Source: Paraburkholderia sp. D15
GTDB taxonomy: Bacteria; Pseudomonadota; Gammaproteobacteria; Burkholderiales; Burkholderiaceae
Direction: 5' to 3'
Length of the DNA: 64,000 nt
Assembly (NCBI RefSeq): GCF_029910215.1
Contig: NZ_CP110396.1
Coordinates: 2,480,001-2,544,000 of the forward strand
Positions 53,966-63,573 of the stretch are shown here, piece by piece. The notes below the pieces were generated by a model. It was not told the origin of the DNA. It did not search any database and saw only the letters and a program-made list of their open reading frames with translations. How positions within the stretch are numbered: position 1 is the stretch's first letter; each line of letters begins with the position of its first letter. A program made the translations under genes and the position numbers.

Positions 53966-54955
53966 ATGCACACCTCGATGAACACCTCGTTTATCGCCTT
54001 CGCGGTGCTGGCGTTTCTCGCCGTCGTGCTGTCGATCGAAGGCATCTATCTGTTCTGGAACAGCCGCCACGGTCCGGGCGTCAAGCGCATGGACGAACGT
54101 CTGCGCGCGCTCTCGGCGGCCGGCAATGCGAGCAACGAACCGCTGTCGATCCTGAAGAAGCGCCTGTTGAGCGAATCGCCGTTCGTCACGCAACTGCTGC
54201 TGCGCGTGCCGCGCATTCATGTGCTCGACCGGCAGTTGCAGCAATCCGGGCTGACGTGGTCGGTCGCGCGTTTCGTCGCTTACACGCTGCTGTGCGCGCT
54301 GGGCGGCGGCGTCGCGGCGATGCTGTTCGGCCTGCCCGCGCCGGCGCTCGTCGTGCTGGCCGTGCTGTGCGCTCTGCTGCCCACGTTCGTGCTGCGCCGC
54401 CGGCGCAACAAGCGCGTGCTGCAACTCGAACGCCAGTTGCCCGACGCCGCCGATCTGATCTCCCGCGCGCTGCGCGCCGGCCACTCGTTTCCCGCCGCGC
54501 TCGGCATGGTCGGCGAGGAGTTGCCGAAACCGCTCGGCGGCGAATTCGCGCTGGTGTTCGACGAGATCAACTACGGCGTGTCGTTGAACGACGCGTTGCT
54601 GAACATGGTGAACCGCGTGCCCGTCGAAGATCTGCGCTATTTCGTGATCGCCGTGCTGATCCAGCGCGAGGCAGGCGGCAATCTGGCGGAGATTCTCGGC
54701 TGCATCAGCGGCATCATCCGCGAACGGATGAAGCTGCTCGGCAAGATCCGCGTGCTGTCGGCGGAAGGGCGTCTGTCGGCCTGGGTGCTCGCCGCGTTGC
54801 CGTTCGTGATCATCGCCGTGCTGACGGTGCTCAGCCCGGACTACGTGCGGGTGTTCTGGACCGATCCGGCCGGCATGCAACTCGCGGGCGCGTCGCTGAC
54901 GCTCATGCTGTTCGGCATTCTGTGGATGCGCAAGATCGTGCGGATTCACATCTAG
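53966..54955 (+). CDS. tadB: Inner-membrane platform protein TadB
   Basis: 329 residues with a T2SSF/GspF-like domain (LPDAADLISRALRAGHSFPA, then YFVIAVLIQREAGGNLAEIL) and about four membrane helices, one at the N-terminus and the rest flanking the domain. Platform for the TadA ATPase, paired with TadC. Confidence 0.93.
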   Translation: MHTSMNTSFIAFAVLAFLAVVLSIEGIYLFWNSRHGPGVKRMDERLRALSAAGNASNEPLSILKKRLLSESPFVTQLLLRVPRIHVLDRQLQQSGLTWSVARFVAYTLLCALGGGVAAMLFGLPAPALVVLAVLCALLPTFVLRRRRNKRVLQLERQLPDAADLISRALRAGHSFPAALGMVGEELPKPLGGEFALVFDEINYGVSLNDALLNMVNRVPVEDLRYFVIAVLIQREAGGNLAEILGCISGIIRERMKLLGKIRVLSAEGRLSAWVLAALPFVIIAVLTVLSPDYVRVFWTDPAGMQLAGASLTLMLFGILWMRKIVRIHI

Positions 54956-55008
54956 CCCACCCTGAACCGCTGATTCGACACGAGGAGCGCGGGCCCGGCC
55001 CGCAGACC

Positions 55009-56007
55009 ATGAAAACAGAACAGATCGTCATGCTCGCCGCGATGTTCCTGATCGTGTTCGGCGCCGCGCTGAAGGCGATGTCGCTGCTGCGGCCCGATCC
55101 GGTGCAGCGGCGCATCGAGGGGCTGACGCAGCCGGGCGCCATGGGTGGCGCGGGTGGCTTGGGTGGCATCGGTGAAGGGGGCGCTGACGACGCCGATGCC
55201 GGCACCCAGAAGACCTGGGTCGAAACCGTCACCAAGGTGTCCGAACGCGTCGCGCGGCTGTCCCTGCCGAAGGAAGACTGGGACAAGTCGGCCCTGCGCC
55301 TGCGCTTCGCCAACGCCGGGATTCGCGCGCCGTCCGCGCCGGCGCTGTATTTCGCGGCCAAGACGCTGAGCGCGCTGGTGTTGCCCGCCATCGCGCTGAT
55401 CCTGCTGGGCGGCGCGTTCGACGCCGATCAACGCATCTATCTGCTGCTGACGGTGCTGGCCGTGTCGGCGCTTGGCTTCTATCTGCCGAACCTGGTGCTG
55501 ACGCAACTGATCGAACGCCGTCAGCGCAAGCTGTTCGAAGACCTGCCCGATGCGCTCGATCTGATGACCGTCTGCGTGGAAGCCGGCCTCGGACTCGACG
55601 CGGCGATGATGCGCGTCACCCAGGAGATCGGCGTGAAAAGCCTCGCGCTGAAGGACGAATTCGACCTGGTGCTGCTCGAACTGCGCGCCGGTTCGGGCCG
55701 CGACAAGGCGCTGCGCAACCTGTCGCTGCGTACCGGCGTCGACGATATCGACACGCTTGCCGCGATGCTGATCCAGGCGGAACGCTTCGGCACCAGCGTG
55801 GGCGATTCGCTCCGTGTTTTCACCGACAACCTGCGCACCAAACGGCGCTTGCGCGCCGAGGAACAGGCTGCGAAGATCGCACTAAAGCTGTTGTTTCCTC
55901 TGATGTTTTTTATCTTTCCGACACTGATGGCCGTGCTGGTCGGGCCGTCGGCCATCCAGCTGGTCCGGCAGCTGTTCCCGGTCATGAGCGGGATGTCGGG
56001 CGGTTGA
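55009..56007 (+). CDS. tadC: Inner-membrane platform protein TadC
   Basis: 332 residues from the ATG at 55009. GspF-like domain (LPDALDLMTVCVEAGLGLDA, then DIDTLAAMLIQAERFGTSVG) and membrane helices at the N-terminus, middle and C-terminus (FPLMFFIFPTLMAVLVGPSA). A Gly-rich linker lies at about 45-60. Second platform protein of the tad machine. Confidence 0.93.
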   Translation: MKTEQIVMLAAMFLIVFGAALKAMSLLRPDPVQRRIEGLTQPGAMGGAGGLGGIGEGGADDADAGTQKTWVETVTKVSERVARLSLPKEDWDKSALRLRFANAGIRAPSAPALYFAAKTLSALVLPAIALILLGGAFDADQRIYLLLTVLAVSALGFYLPNLVLTQLIERRQRKLFEDLPDALDLMTVCVEAGLGLDAAMMRVTQEIGVKSLALKDEFDLVLLELRAGSGRDKALRNLSLRTGVDDIDTLAAMLIQAERFGTSVGDSLRVFTDNLRTKRRLRAEEQAAKIALKLLFPLMFFIFPTLMAVLVGPSAIQLVRQLFPVMSGMSGG

Positions 56008-56055
56008 GCGTGCCATCGGGTGCCTTTGGGGCACGAGTCGTCACCGGGGATTCAC

Positions 56056-57009
56056 ATGTTTGCGTCGAGCGCGTTTCCTGATTTGCTGCACCACGCCGGC
56101 CTGTGGCTGAAAGCCTATCTGCTCGTGCTGACGATCATGATCGCCGGCGCGGCGCTGGAGCGGCGCTGGCCGGCCGACCTGCTGCAATCGCGCGCCGGGC
56201 AGCGCTTCAACATGATGTACGCGGGTCTGTATCTGATGCTCGCCGAAGCCGTGAAGCCGCTCACGGCGGTCGCCAGCGTGGCGATCGTCAACGCGCTCGG
56301 CGGCGGCATGGTCGTGCTGGTGTCGCGCGGCTGGGGCGCGCTGGCCTCGTTCGTGATCGTGCTGCTGACCATCGACTTCCTCGAATATGCGTTTCATCGG
56401 CTGCAACACGCCTGGCCGCCGCTGTGGAAGCTGCATTCGCTGCACCACAGCGCGAGCGAATTCAACGTGACCGTCACGCTGCGTCATCACTGGCTCGAAA
56501 CGCTGATCAAGGGTTGCCTGCTGTATCCGCTGGTCGGCGTGATGTTCAAGGTCGACCCGGCGATCGTCGGCGCGACCGCGCTGGTGTTCATGGTCGGCAA
56601 TTATTTCGCGCATCTGAATCTGCGCGTCGATCTCGGCCGCTACGGCACGTGGGTCAACAACCCGCAGTATCACCGCCTGCATCATTCGAACCGCGTCGAG
56701 CACTTCGATCACAACTTCACGCAACTGCTGCCGCTGTGGGATCACCTGTTCGGCACGCGCTGGGTGCCGGCCAAACACGAATGGCCCGCCACCGGTCTCG
56801 ACGACGGCGCCGAACCGCATTCGCTGCTCGGCGCGTTGAGCTGGCCGCTGCGGTCGTCTGGCGCGCGTGATGGGCGTAAAGCGCGTGATGTGCTTGACGT
56901 GCCGAAGGTGGCGAAGGCGCCGGCCGCGGCGAAAGCGGCAAAAGCGCCCGACGTGCCCCGCGTGCGCTTGGCCGGCAAGCCGGTGGCGATCGATCAGGAG
57001 CCGAAATGA
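56056..57009 (+). CDS. Fatty acid hydroxylase/sterol desaturase family protein
   Basis: 317 residues from the ATG at 56056, with about four membrane helices. The histidine clusters of the diiron hydroxylase family are present: EYAFHRLQHAWPPL, LHSLHHSASEFN and NPQYHRLHHSNRVEHFDHNF. The last 60 residues are a Lys/Ala-rich cytoplasmic tail (KVAKAPAAAKAAKAPDV). Known members hydroxylate or desaturate lipids or sterols. It lies between tadC and tadE, where many tad loci carry tadD, and its stop overlaps the tadE start by four bases, so it is truly part of the operon. Confidence 0.88.
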   Translation: MFASSAFPDLLHHAGLWLKAYLLVLTIMIAGAALERRWPADLLQSRAGQRFNMMYAGLYLMLAEAVKPLTAVASVAIVNALGGGMVVLVSRGWGALASFVIVLLTIDFLEYAFHRLQHAWPPLWKLHSLHHSASEFNVTVTLRHHWLETLIKGCLLYPLVGVMFKVDPAIVGATALVFMVGNYFAHLNLRVDLGRYGTWVNNPQYHRLHHSNRVEHFDHNFTQLLPLWDHLFGTRWVPAKHEWPATGLDDGAEPHSLLGALSWPLRSSGARDGRKARDVLDVPKVAKAPAAAKAAKAPDVPRVRLAGKPVAIDQEPK

Positions 57010-57521
57010 AAACCGCCCGCCGCCAGCCCCTCGGACAACGCCAGCAGCGCCAGCAGCGCCAGCAACGCGGCATCGCCACGATCGAGTTCGCGCTGATCGC
57101 GCCGCTGCTGTTGCTGCTGCTGTGCATCGCGATGGATCTCGGCATCGCGCTGTGGGTCAACCTGACCATGCAGTACGCGGTGCGGGAAGGCGCGCGCTAC
57201 GCGGTGACCGGCCAGACCAATCTCGACCCGAACGCCACCAACCAGCAGCGCTATCTCGCGGTGCTGCAGGAGATCCGCAACAGCTCGATGGGCCTGTACA
57301 ACTACGTATCGCCGAGCTACGTGATCACCATCAACGGAGCGAGTCAAACCTACAGCACGCAGGCAAGTTACAGCGCCGGCATGTTCGGCAATCCCGGCGA
57401 CATCGTGGTGCTGCAGATCAACTGCATCTGGCCGATGCTGACGCCGCTGGTCAAGCCGTTCTTCGCCAACGGCAAGCTCAGCTTCAGCGTCGCGGCGACG
57501 ATGCGTAACGAGGGGTTCTGA
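57006..57521 (+). CDS. tadE: Pseudopilin-like TadE
   Basis: 171 residues. A basic, Gln/Arg-rich start ends in the prepilin motif QRGIATIEFALIAPLLLLLL, with Glu at the expected +5 place. The C-terminal part is periplasmic. Processed by the TadV peptidase. ATG overlaps the hydroxylase gene stop by four bases. Confidence 0.92.
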   Translation: MKTARRQPLGQRQQRQQRQQRGIATIEFALIAPLLLLLLCIAMDLGIALWVNLTMQYAVREGARYAVTGQTNLDPNATNQQRYLAVLQEIRNSSMGLYNYVSPSYVITINGASQTYSTQASYSAGMFGNPGDIVVLQINCIWPMLTPLVKPFFANGKLSFSVAATMRNEGF

Positions 57522-57522
57522 G

Positions 57523-58251
57523 ATGCCCGCACGGACAGGGAATCGCTTCGGCCCGGATCAGCGCGAAGGTGGCGACACGGGCAATCGGGCAGGGAATCGG
57601 CCAGACAATCGGCCTGCCAATCGCATGCGCGCGCCGCGCCGCGGCCGTCGCGCGCAACGCGGCATCGTCAGCGTGGAAATGGCGCTGCTGCTGCCGATGC
57701 TGGTGGCGCTCGCGCTGCCGGTGTACGACATCGCCCGCAACATCCAGGCGCAGATGATCCTGATCAACGTGAGCCGCGAAGGCGCGAGCCTGTCGTCGCG
57801 CGCGTCGCTCACGTACCCGATGCAGACCATCATGTCGTCGCTGACGGCGACCACGCCGCCGCTGAACATGACCGCGCACGGAATGATCTACATCACCGAG
57901 ATCATGGGCAACAACAATTGCGACAGCAACGGCAACGGCTGTACCGGCATCGTGGTCGCGCAGTACCGCTGGAACGGCGGCAACTATTACCCGTCGAGCC
58001 AGTTGTGGAATTGCGGCAGCAGCGGCACGAGCTGGGCCACCGACGGCTCCGGCAGTTGCAGCAACATTCCGGCGGCGGGCAATGCCTCACCGGTGGTGAA
58101 CCTGCTGCAAGGCCAGCTTGCCGACGGACAGATCGCTTACGTGGTCGAAGCGTTCTATTTTCAGAAACCGGTGGTCGGTTCGCTGAACCTCGGCGGCGGC
58201 ATCACGACGCCGGCGTTGTCGCCGAATCTGTATGCGATGACGGTGTTCTGA
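57523..58251 (+). CDS. TadE/TadF-like pseudopilin
   Basis: 242 residues, starting one base behind the tadE stop. A long basic N-terminus (about 45 residues, Arg-rich) leads to QRGIVSVEMALLLPMLVALA, a TadE/TadF-type prepilin segment. The periplasmic part has cysteine pairs (NNCDSNGNGC, WNCGSSG, GSCSN), which suggests disulfides. Counts as TadF by position. Confidence 0.85.
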   Translation: MPARTGNRFGPDQREGGDTGNRAGNRPDNRPANRMRAPRRGRRAQRGIVSVEMALLLPMLVALALPVYDIARNIQAQMILINVSREGASLSSRASLTYPMQTIMSSLTATTPPLNMTAHGMIYITEIMGNNNCDSNGNGCTGIVVAQYRWNGGNYYPSSQLWNCGSSGTSWATDGSGSCSNIPAAGNASPVVNLLQGQLADGQIAYVVEAFYFQKPVVGSLNLGGGITTPALSPNLYAMTVF

Positions 58252-58336
58252 ACGGGGCTGAACACGCTGGATACATCAAGACACGCACACATCAACACAC
58301 AAGCACAGTCGAAAAAATAGCAGGTCGGGGGAAGCG

Positions 58337-59689
58337 ATGAAGAACAGCACGGCGCACGGCGTCAAAGCGAAAAGACGGCAGCGAGGTTCGGTCAGCGTGA
58401 TGATGGCCGTGTCGCTGATCGCGCTGATCGGCATTCTCGGACTCGCGGTGGATTCCGGCCTCGGCTACATGATCAAGGCGCGTCTGGACGCCGCCGTCGA
58501 CGGCGCCGTGATCGCGGCCGGCGAAGCGGTCACGCGCGGCAACAACCAGGCCCAGCAGACCACCAACGCGCAGCAGGCGGCCTCGGCGTTCTTCTCGGCC
58601 AACTATCCGGCCGGCTTTCTCGGTTCGAGCGTGACGGCGGGCACGCCCTCGGTGGTATTCAACGCGGGCACCGTGACGATCGGCATGACGGCGCAGGCCA
58701 GCGTGCCGGTTACCTTCACGCATACGCTTGGCTTCAAGGTGCTGAACGTCGCCGCCTCCTCGCAGGCGATCCGCAAGACGCTCGACATGGCGTTCGTGAT
58801 CGACACCACGGGTTCGCTGAACGTCAGCGGCGTGCCCGCCGCGGTGCGCGCGAACGCGATCGCCTTCCTGAACAATTTCGATGTGACCAACGACCGCGTC
58901 GCGCTGATGCACTTCGCGTTCGGCACGCTGGTCGACGTGCCGTTCAACGGCAACACGCGCGGCTTCAACCGCACGCTGATGACCACCGACATCAACAAGT
59001 ACACGTTCAGCGGCAGCACGAATTCGGCGGAAGCGATCTGGAACGCGCGCAACCAGTTGAATACGGTGATCACGCAACCGTCGAGTCTGCGCGTGATCGT
59101 GTTCTTCTCGGACGGCGCGCCGAACAGTTTCGCGTCGTATTTCACGACCAATCAGAGCAGCTGCAACAACACGCCGGGCACGCTCGCGAGTCCCGACACG
59201 GCGGGCACGATGACGGGCCTGTACAACCTCGACGCGCTGAGCCAGACGATGAGCTCGCCGTGCTATCAAAGCAACGCGACGCGGCTCGTGACGGCCATGC
59301 CGAAGTGGTACAACGCGCACAACGTCAACGAACAGATTTTCCCGATCTGGCCGGTGACCGCGCCGCGCGCGGTGCCGAACGGCAACATCACGTACGTGAA
59401 CGTCAACCGCGCGTCGCGCAATCTGCTCGAAGCGATGGCGGCGCAGGCGCGGATCGAAGGCACGTATGTGTTCACGCTCGGCTATGGGCCGGAACTGGTC
59501 CAGCCGGAAGGACCGGACAACGAACTCGGTTCGGACGTGCTCAAATGCATGGCCAACACGCCGGATTCGCTGGCCCGCTGCTATAACCCGAGTCAGCCCG
59601 TCGGCGTGTATTGCTACGCCGCCACACCCGCCGATCTGAAGCCGTGCTTCACGCAACTGGCTTCGCAAATCCTGCGTATTTCCAAGTGA
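58337..59689 (+). CDS. tadG: TadG-like protein with von Willebrand factor A domain
   Basis: 450 residues. The N-terminal segment RQRGSVSVMMAVSLIALIGI followed by DSGLGYMIKARLDAAVDGAV is the TadG/Flp-assembly (Tad_N) domain with one membrane helix; a von Willebrand A domain follows (LDMAFVIDTTGSLNVSG, where the metal site DxTGS is kept, and VIVFFSDGAPNSFASY). Periplasmic pilus-assembly or anchoring protein. Confidence 0.88.
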   Translation: MKNSTAHGVKAKRRQRGSVSVMMAVSLIALIGILGLAVDSGLGYMIKARLDAAVDGAVIAAGEAVTRGNNQAQQTTNAQQAASAFFSANYPAGFLGSSVTAGTPSVVFNAGTVTIGMTAQASVPVTFTHTLGFKVLNVAASSQAIRKTLDMAFVIDTTGSLNVSGVPAAVRANAIAFLNNFDVTNDRVALMHFAFGTLVDVPFNGNTRGFNRTLMTTDINKYTFSGSTNSAEAIWNARNQLNTVITQPSSLRVIVFFSDGAPNSFASYFTTNQSSCNNTPGTLASPDTAGTMTGLYNLDALSQTMSSPCYQSNATRLVTAMPKWYNAHNVNEQIFPIWPVTAPRAVPNGNITYVNVNRASRNLLEAMAAQARIEGTYVFTLGYGPELVQPEGPDNELGSDVLKCMANTPDSLARCYNPSQPVGVYCYAATPADLKPCFTQLASQILRISK

Positions 59690-59696
59690 GCGCGCC

Positions 59697-60491
59697 ATGA
59701 CGTCACCGACACCTTTGCGAGATCTCTCCGCTTCCGCCGATGCGAAACGTAAGGCCGGCGTCGCGGCGGCGGACTGCGCCGACTGCGGCGAACACGCCGA
59801 TCATGGGGCGGCCGGTCGCGATACGGCATCGCCGCGGGGAGCGGGCGGAGCGGCGACCGGCCAACCCGATGCGGGCGGCTTGCATAACGTGTTGATCGAA
59901 GTCGCCGCGCGAGTCGGCGCGGCCGGGATGCTGAGCCTGTTCGCGTACGCGGCGATCACCCAATGGCGCGCGGCGCCTTCGCGGATCACGCTGCTGTTGC
60001 TGGTCGTGTCGGCCTTCGTGACGGTGGGCCTGTCGCTGTTCTCGCGCGTGCCGGTCAAACGCGACTGGCGGCCGCTCGCGTTCATCTGCTCGATGGGCGG
60101 CACCTACTATTTTCTGGCGGTGCGTCTCGCGCCCGGTTCGCACCTCGTGCCGGAAGATGTCGGTGCGGGCCTGCAACTGCTGGGGATTTTCTGGCAACTG
60201 TTCGCCAAGGCTTCGCTGCGGCGCTCGTTCGGCATTCTGCCGGCCAATCGCGGCGTCGTCTCGCGCGGCGCGTACCGCTTCGTGCGCCATCCGATGTACC
60301 TCGGCTACTTCATCACCGACATGGGTTTTCTGCTGGTGAATTTCGGCTTGCAGAATCTGCTGGTGTATAGCTGCCAGTTCGCGTTGCAGGTGGTGCGGAT
60401 CGTGCGCGAGGAACAACTGCTGTCCGCCGACGCGGGCTACCGGCGTTACCGGACGCAAACGCGTTATCGCGTGATTCCGGGCGTGTTCTGA
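59697..60491 (+). CDS. Isoprenylcysteine methyltransferase-like membrane protein
   Basis: 264 residues. After a low-complexity, Cys/Ala-rich start (about 1-65) come about five membrane helices. The C-terminal AdoMet-binding region of ICMT/PEMT-type methyltransferases is present: GAYRFVRHPMYLGYFITDMG, then RIVREEQLLSADAGYRRYRT. Such enzymes methylate lipid or prenyl-type substrates at the membrane. It starts seven bases behind tadG and appears to close the operon. Substrate unknown. Confidence 0.82.
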   Translation: MTSPTPLRDLSASADAKRKAGVAAADCADCGEHADHGAAGRDTASPRGAGGAATGQPDAGGLHNVLIEVAARVGAAGMLSLFAYAAITQWRAAPSRITLLLLVVSAFVTVGLSLFSRVPVKRDWRPLAFICSMGGTYYFLAVRLAPGSHLVPEDVGAGLQLLGIFWQLFAKASLRRSFGILPANRGVVSRGAYRFVRHPMYLGYFITDMGFLLVNFGLQNLLVYSCQFALQVVRIVREEQLLSADAGYRRYRTQTRYRVIPGVF

Positions 60492-60514
60492 ACGCGGCGG
60501 GCACGCGACGACGG

Positions 60515-61570
60515 TTAGCGGCTGATTTCCAGATCGTCGAATTTGCGCGCGCGGTAGATCAGCACGGAGACGAGCCAGCTCAGCACGAAGATACCGATGA
60601 TCACGTAGCCGAGCGTGCCGAAATTATCGTTCAGCGCGCCGATCGCATCCCACACCGGGCCCTGCAGTTTCAGCTTGTCCGAGAGCAGGCCCAGCGCCTC
60701 GATGCTGCCGATCACGATCGCCACGACCACTGAAACCAGCGTGATCGTCATGTTGTAGTAGATCTTGCGGATCGGCTTCATGTACGCCCAGCCGTACGCG
60801 CCGAGCATCAGGTGGCCGTCGAGCGTATCGATCAGCGACATGCCCGCGCTGAACAGCACCGGAAACACCATGATCGCCCACGGCGACAGGCCTTGCGACG
60901 CCTGCGCGGCGGCAATGCCGAGCAGCGCGATCTCGGTGGCGGTGTCGAAGCCGAGGCCGAACAGAAAGCCGAGCGGGTACATGTGCCAGCTACGGCCGAT
61001 CATCCGGAACAGCGGCTTGAACAGACGCGAGAAGAAGCCGCGGTTCGCGAGCAGCAGATCGAAATCGTCGTCGACGTAGCGGCCGCCTTGCTTCACGTTG
61101 CGCCACGCCTGGTAGATCGATTTGAGGATCAGCAGATTCATCAGCGCGATCGCGAACAGGAACAGCGAGGACACGAGGGTGCCGACCACGCCGCCGATTT
61201 CCTTGTAGTGATCGAAGCGGCCCTGCATCGCGGAGGTGGTGGCCGCGACCGCGAGCGACGCGAGCACCACCACCGTCGAATGGCCGAGCGAAAAGAAGAA
61301 GCCGACGGTGACCGGGCGCTTCTTCTCCTGCATCAGTTTGCGCGTGACGTTGTCGATCGCGGCGATATGGTCCGCGTCCACCGCATGGCGCAGGCCGAAG
61401 CCGTACGCGAGCAGCGCGGTGCCGAGCAGCACCGGGTGATGACGGAACGCGACGAATGCCCAGAGCCAGGCTATCACGTTGGTGGCGATCAGCACGCCAT
61501 AGATACCGGACAGGCGCGCCCGGACGTGCGTGTTCGAATCGCCGAAGATCTGTTTGAGTTGCGAAATCAT
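60515..61570 (-). CDS. Nickel/cobalt permease, HoxN/NixA family
   Basis: 351 residues, about eight membrane helices. Signature motifs of NiCoT permeases: RHAVDADHIAAIDNVTRK in helix 2, FFFSLGHSTVVVLAS and LGFDTATEIALLG. Takes up Ni2+ or Co2+; which of the two cannot be told. Convergent with the tad operon (23 bp gap) and on the same strand as the bufferin operon, 165 bp further upstream. No urease or hydrogenase gene in the window. Confidence 0.92.
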   Translation of the reverse strand: MISQLKQIFGDSNTHVRARLSGIYGVLIATNVIAWLWAFVAFRHHPVLLGTALLAYGFGLRHAVDADHIAAIDNVTRKLMQEKKRPVTVGFFFSLGHSTVVVLASLAVAATTSAMQGRFDHYKEIGGVVGTLVSSLFLFAIALMNLLILKSIYQAWRNVKQGGRYVDDDFDLLLANRGFFSRLFKPLFRMIGRSWHMYPLGFLFGLGFDTATEIALLGIAAAQASQGLSPWAIMVFPVLFSAGMSLIDTLDGHLMLGAYGWAYMKPIRKIYYNMTITLVSVVVAIVIGSIEALGLLSDKLKLQGPVWDAIGALNDNFGTLGYVIIGIFVLSWLVSVLIYRARKFDDLEISR

Positions 61571-61735
61571 CGAAGTTTTCCTGGGCGCGGGCGTCCCGAA
61601 CGAATTTTGACCGATGGTGAAGCGAGCCGGACATTGCCTCTAAGGCTTATACACGGGGCCGCCGGGGTTGTCGAACTGCTCAAAAGTCGGCTGGGCCACG
61701 CGGGAAAGGGCGTGGTGGTGGCCGCACCGTATGGG

Positions 61736-62647
61736 CTAACGGAGACGGGTTTGCTGGACCGCGTCCCGCGCGGGGCCGGTAATCGCGGCGCCGGCAATCC
61801 AGACGCGCCACTGCGAGGGGAAGTCGAAGCCGGCGTCGATCGCGAAGGCCGCGTCGAGCGCTACGTCGAGCGTCGCGCCGCGTTGCAGTGCGCCGAACGC
61901 CGCGTGGGCCGCCGCCGATTGCATGAGGATTTCCGGGCGCCATTGCGGACGCACGACTAATACATGGGCCGGTGAATCGATCGTGAGGTCTTGCGGGAAT
62001 GCGCCGTCCGGTTGGTGGGCCGTCCAGATCGCGGCAATCGCGAAAGGCGAGGCGATCGGCGTGCAGGCCGGGTGCGTGGCGAACGGCGTGTGGAGCAGAT
62101 CGCCGGGGTTCAGCGCGGCCCACCGTTCAGCGCTCAGCGTGGCGGCGTCGGCGGCGAAATAGGCCGTGTGCAGCGCCCATTCGAGACGCGCGAGGTCCGC
62201 GAAATAACGGTAACGCGGGTCCGTTTCATAAGCGTCGACGAAATCCGGCAGCATCGCGCCGAAACGGTTCAGGTCGCCGCTTTGCGACGGATGTTCGCGG
62301 GCGTAGCCGCGCGAGAGCGCATCGAAGTAGCCTTCGCCGACCAGCGCCAGCAGCACGGGGTAGGCATTGGCGAGTGCCGCGCGGCGGTTCGCGTCGATGT
62401 TGTGGCGGTAGAGGTCGAGGCGGTGGCGTTGCAGGGCGTCGCTGTCGTTGTTGCTGTCGTTATCGTTATCGTTGTCGTTTTGGCCGGCGCTGGGGCGTCG
62501 CATCGGTGCCGATGTTTGCGCGGACGCCGACGCTTGCGCGGGAATGGTCGCTCGCGTGGGCGCTCGCAGTTCCGCAAGCACGGGCTGCGACTCGCCTTCC
62601 AGCGATTGCACGAACAGCCGTTGCAGCGATTCAGGAGAGGCGGCCAC
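61736..62647 (-). CDS. bufC: DUF2063 protein, bufferin maturation partner (BufC-like)
   Basis: 303 residues from a GTG at 62647, chosen because GGGAGG lies just upstream; the open frame runs to an ATG at 62686. The DUF2063 domain pattern is present ([52 protein letters not shown]). Between residues about 50 and 70 an Asn/Asp low-complexity insert ([14 protein letters not shown]) comes from short tandem repeats in the DNA. DUF2063 proteins bind the MNIO enzyme and the precursor peptide during RiPP maturation. Overlaps the MNIO gene by 17 bp. Confidence 0.85.
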   Translation of the reverse strand: MAASPESLQRLFVQSLEGESQPVLAELRAPTRATIPAQASASAQTSAPMRRPSAGQNDNDNDNDSNNDSDALQRHRLDLYRHNIDANRRAALANAYPVLLALVGEGYFDALSRGYAREHPSQSGDLNRFGAMLPDFVDAYETDPRYRYFADLARLEWALHTAYFAADAATLSAERWAALNPGDLLHTPFATHPACTPIASPFAIAAIWTAHQPDGAFPQDLTIDSPAHVLVVRPQWRPEILMQSAAAHAAFGALQRGATLDVALDAAFAIDAGFDFPSQWRVWIAGAAITGPARDAVQQTRLR

Positions 62648-63527
62648 GATCTGCCTCCCGATGTACGGCGCAACCCGGTGTTTCATCCATGCCCACCGCC
62701 GTCGCCTGACGTTCGCGCGCGCGACGCGCTTCGTCGAGCAGCACGTCCAGCGCGGGCAGCCGGGTATCCCATTCGATCAAGACCGGCAATGCGCCGAAGC
62801 GTTGCAGCGCGTAGTCGTACAGCGCCCACACCGGGTCGGCGACGCGCGAGCCGTGATCGTCGATCACCGCGACGTCCGTCACCCGGTGACCCGCCAGATG
62901 AATCTCGCCGATCGTGCCGGGCTTCAACGCATCCATGGCGGCGCGCGCGTCCTCGCCGTGGTTGCATTGATTCACATACAGATTGTTGAGGTCGAGCAGG
63001 ATGCCGCAACCCGACCGTTTGGCGAGTTCGGCGAGGAACGCGGTTTCGCCGTACTGGTCGTCGTTGAATCGCACGTACGTGGAGACGTTTTCCAGCAGAA
63101 CGGTGCGGCCGAGCGCATCCTGCAACTCGCCGACGCGGGCGCACAGCAGCGCGAGCGCGGCGTCGGTCAGCGGCATCGGCAGCAGGTCGTTCAGATGACC
63201 GTCGACGGTGGCGCCCCAGCATAGATGCTCAGAGACGAGCGCCGGCTCGATCCGTTCGACCAGACGGTCGAGTTTCGCGACATGCGTTCGGTCGAGCGGC
63301 GAGGCCGAGCCGAGGCCGAGACCGACGCCGTGCAGACTGACGGGCAACTCGCGGCGCACGCTTTCCAGCACGTGCAGATCGAAGCCGCCGTCGCCGAAAT
63401 AGTTTTCGCTATGCACCTCGACCCAGTCCACCGGCGGCGTGGCCGCGAGGAAGTCGCGGTAGTGCGCGTGCCGCAGGCCGATGCCGGCGCCGCGCGGCGC
63501 GCCTGGGAGGAGGGCGGCGTGGTTCAT
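62631..63527 (-). CDS. bufB: MNIO (DUF692) multinuclear iron oxygenase, BufB-like
   Basis: 298 residues, TIM-barrel enzyme of the DUF692/MNIO family. Iron-ligand and active-site segments: [52 protein letters not shown] and IGEIHLAGH. MNIOs use two or three irons to modify cysteines of a precursor peptide, giving thiooxazole (bufferins) or oxazolone groups. The DUF2282 precursor gene lies 46 bp upstream and DUF2063 overlaps downstream, the bufferin layout. Confidence 0.93.
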   Translation of the reverse strand: MNHAALLPGAPRGAGIGLRHAHYRDFLAATPPVDWVEVHSENYFGDGGFDLHVLESVRRELPVSLHGVGLGLGSASPLDRTHVAKLDRLVERIEPALVSEHLCWGATVDGHLNDLLPMPLTDAALALLCARVGELQDALGRTVLLENVSTYVRFNDDQYGETAFLAELAKRSGCGILLDLNNLYVNQCNHGEDARAAMDALKPGTIGEIHLAGHRVTDVAVIDDHGSRVADPVWALYDYALQRFGALPVLIEWDTRLPALDVLLDEARRARERQATAVGMDETPGCAVHREADRGRLS

Positions 63528-63573
63528 CGCGGCATGGTTCGCAAGGCGTTGGCCCGTGCGGCGAACGAGGATA

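Noticed and set aside
60492..61735. Nickel- or cobalamin-type riboswitch for the permease
   Set aside because: The 165 bp upstream of the permease show no conserved riboswitch core that I can recognise.
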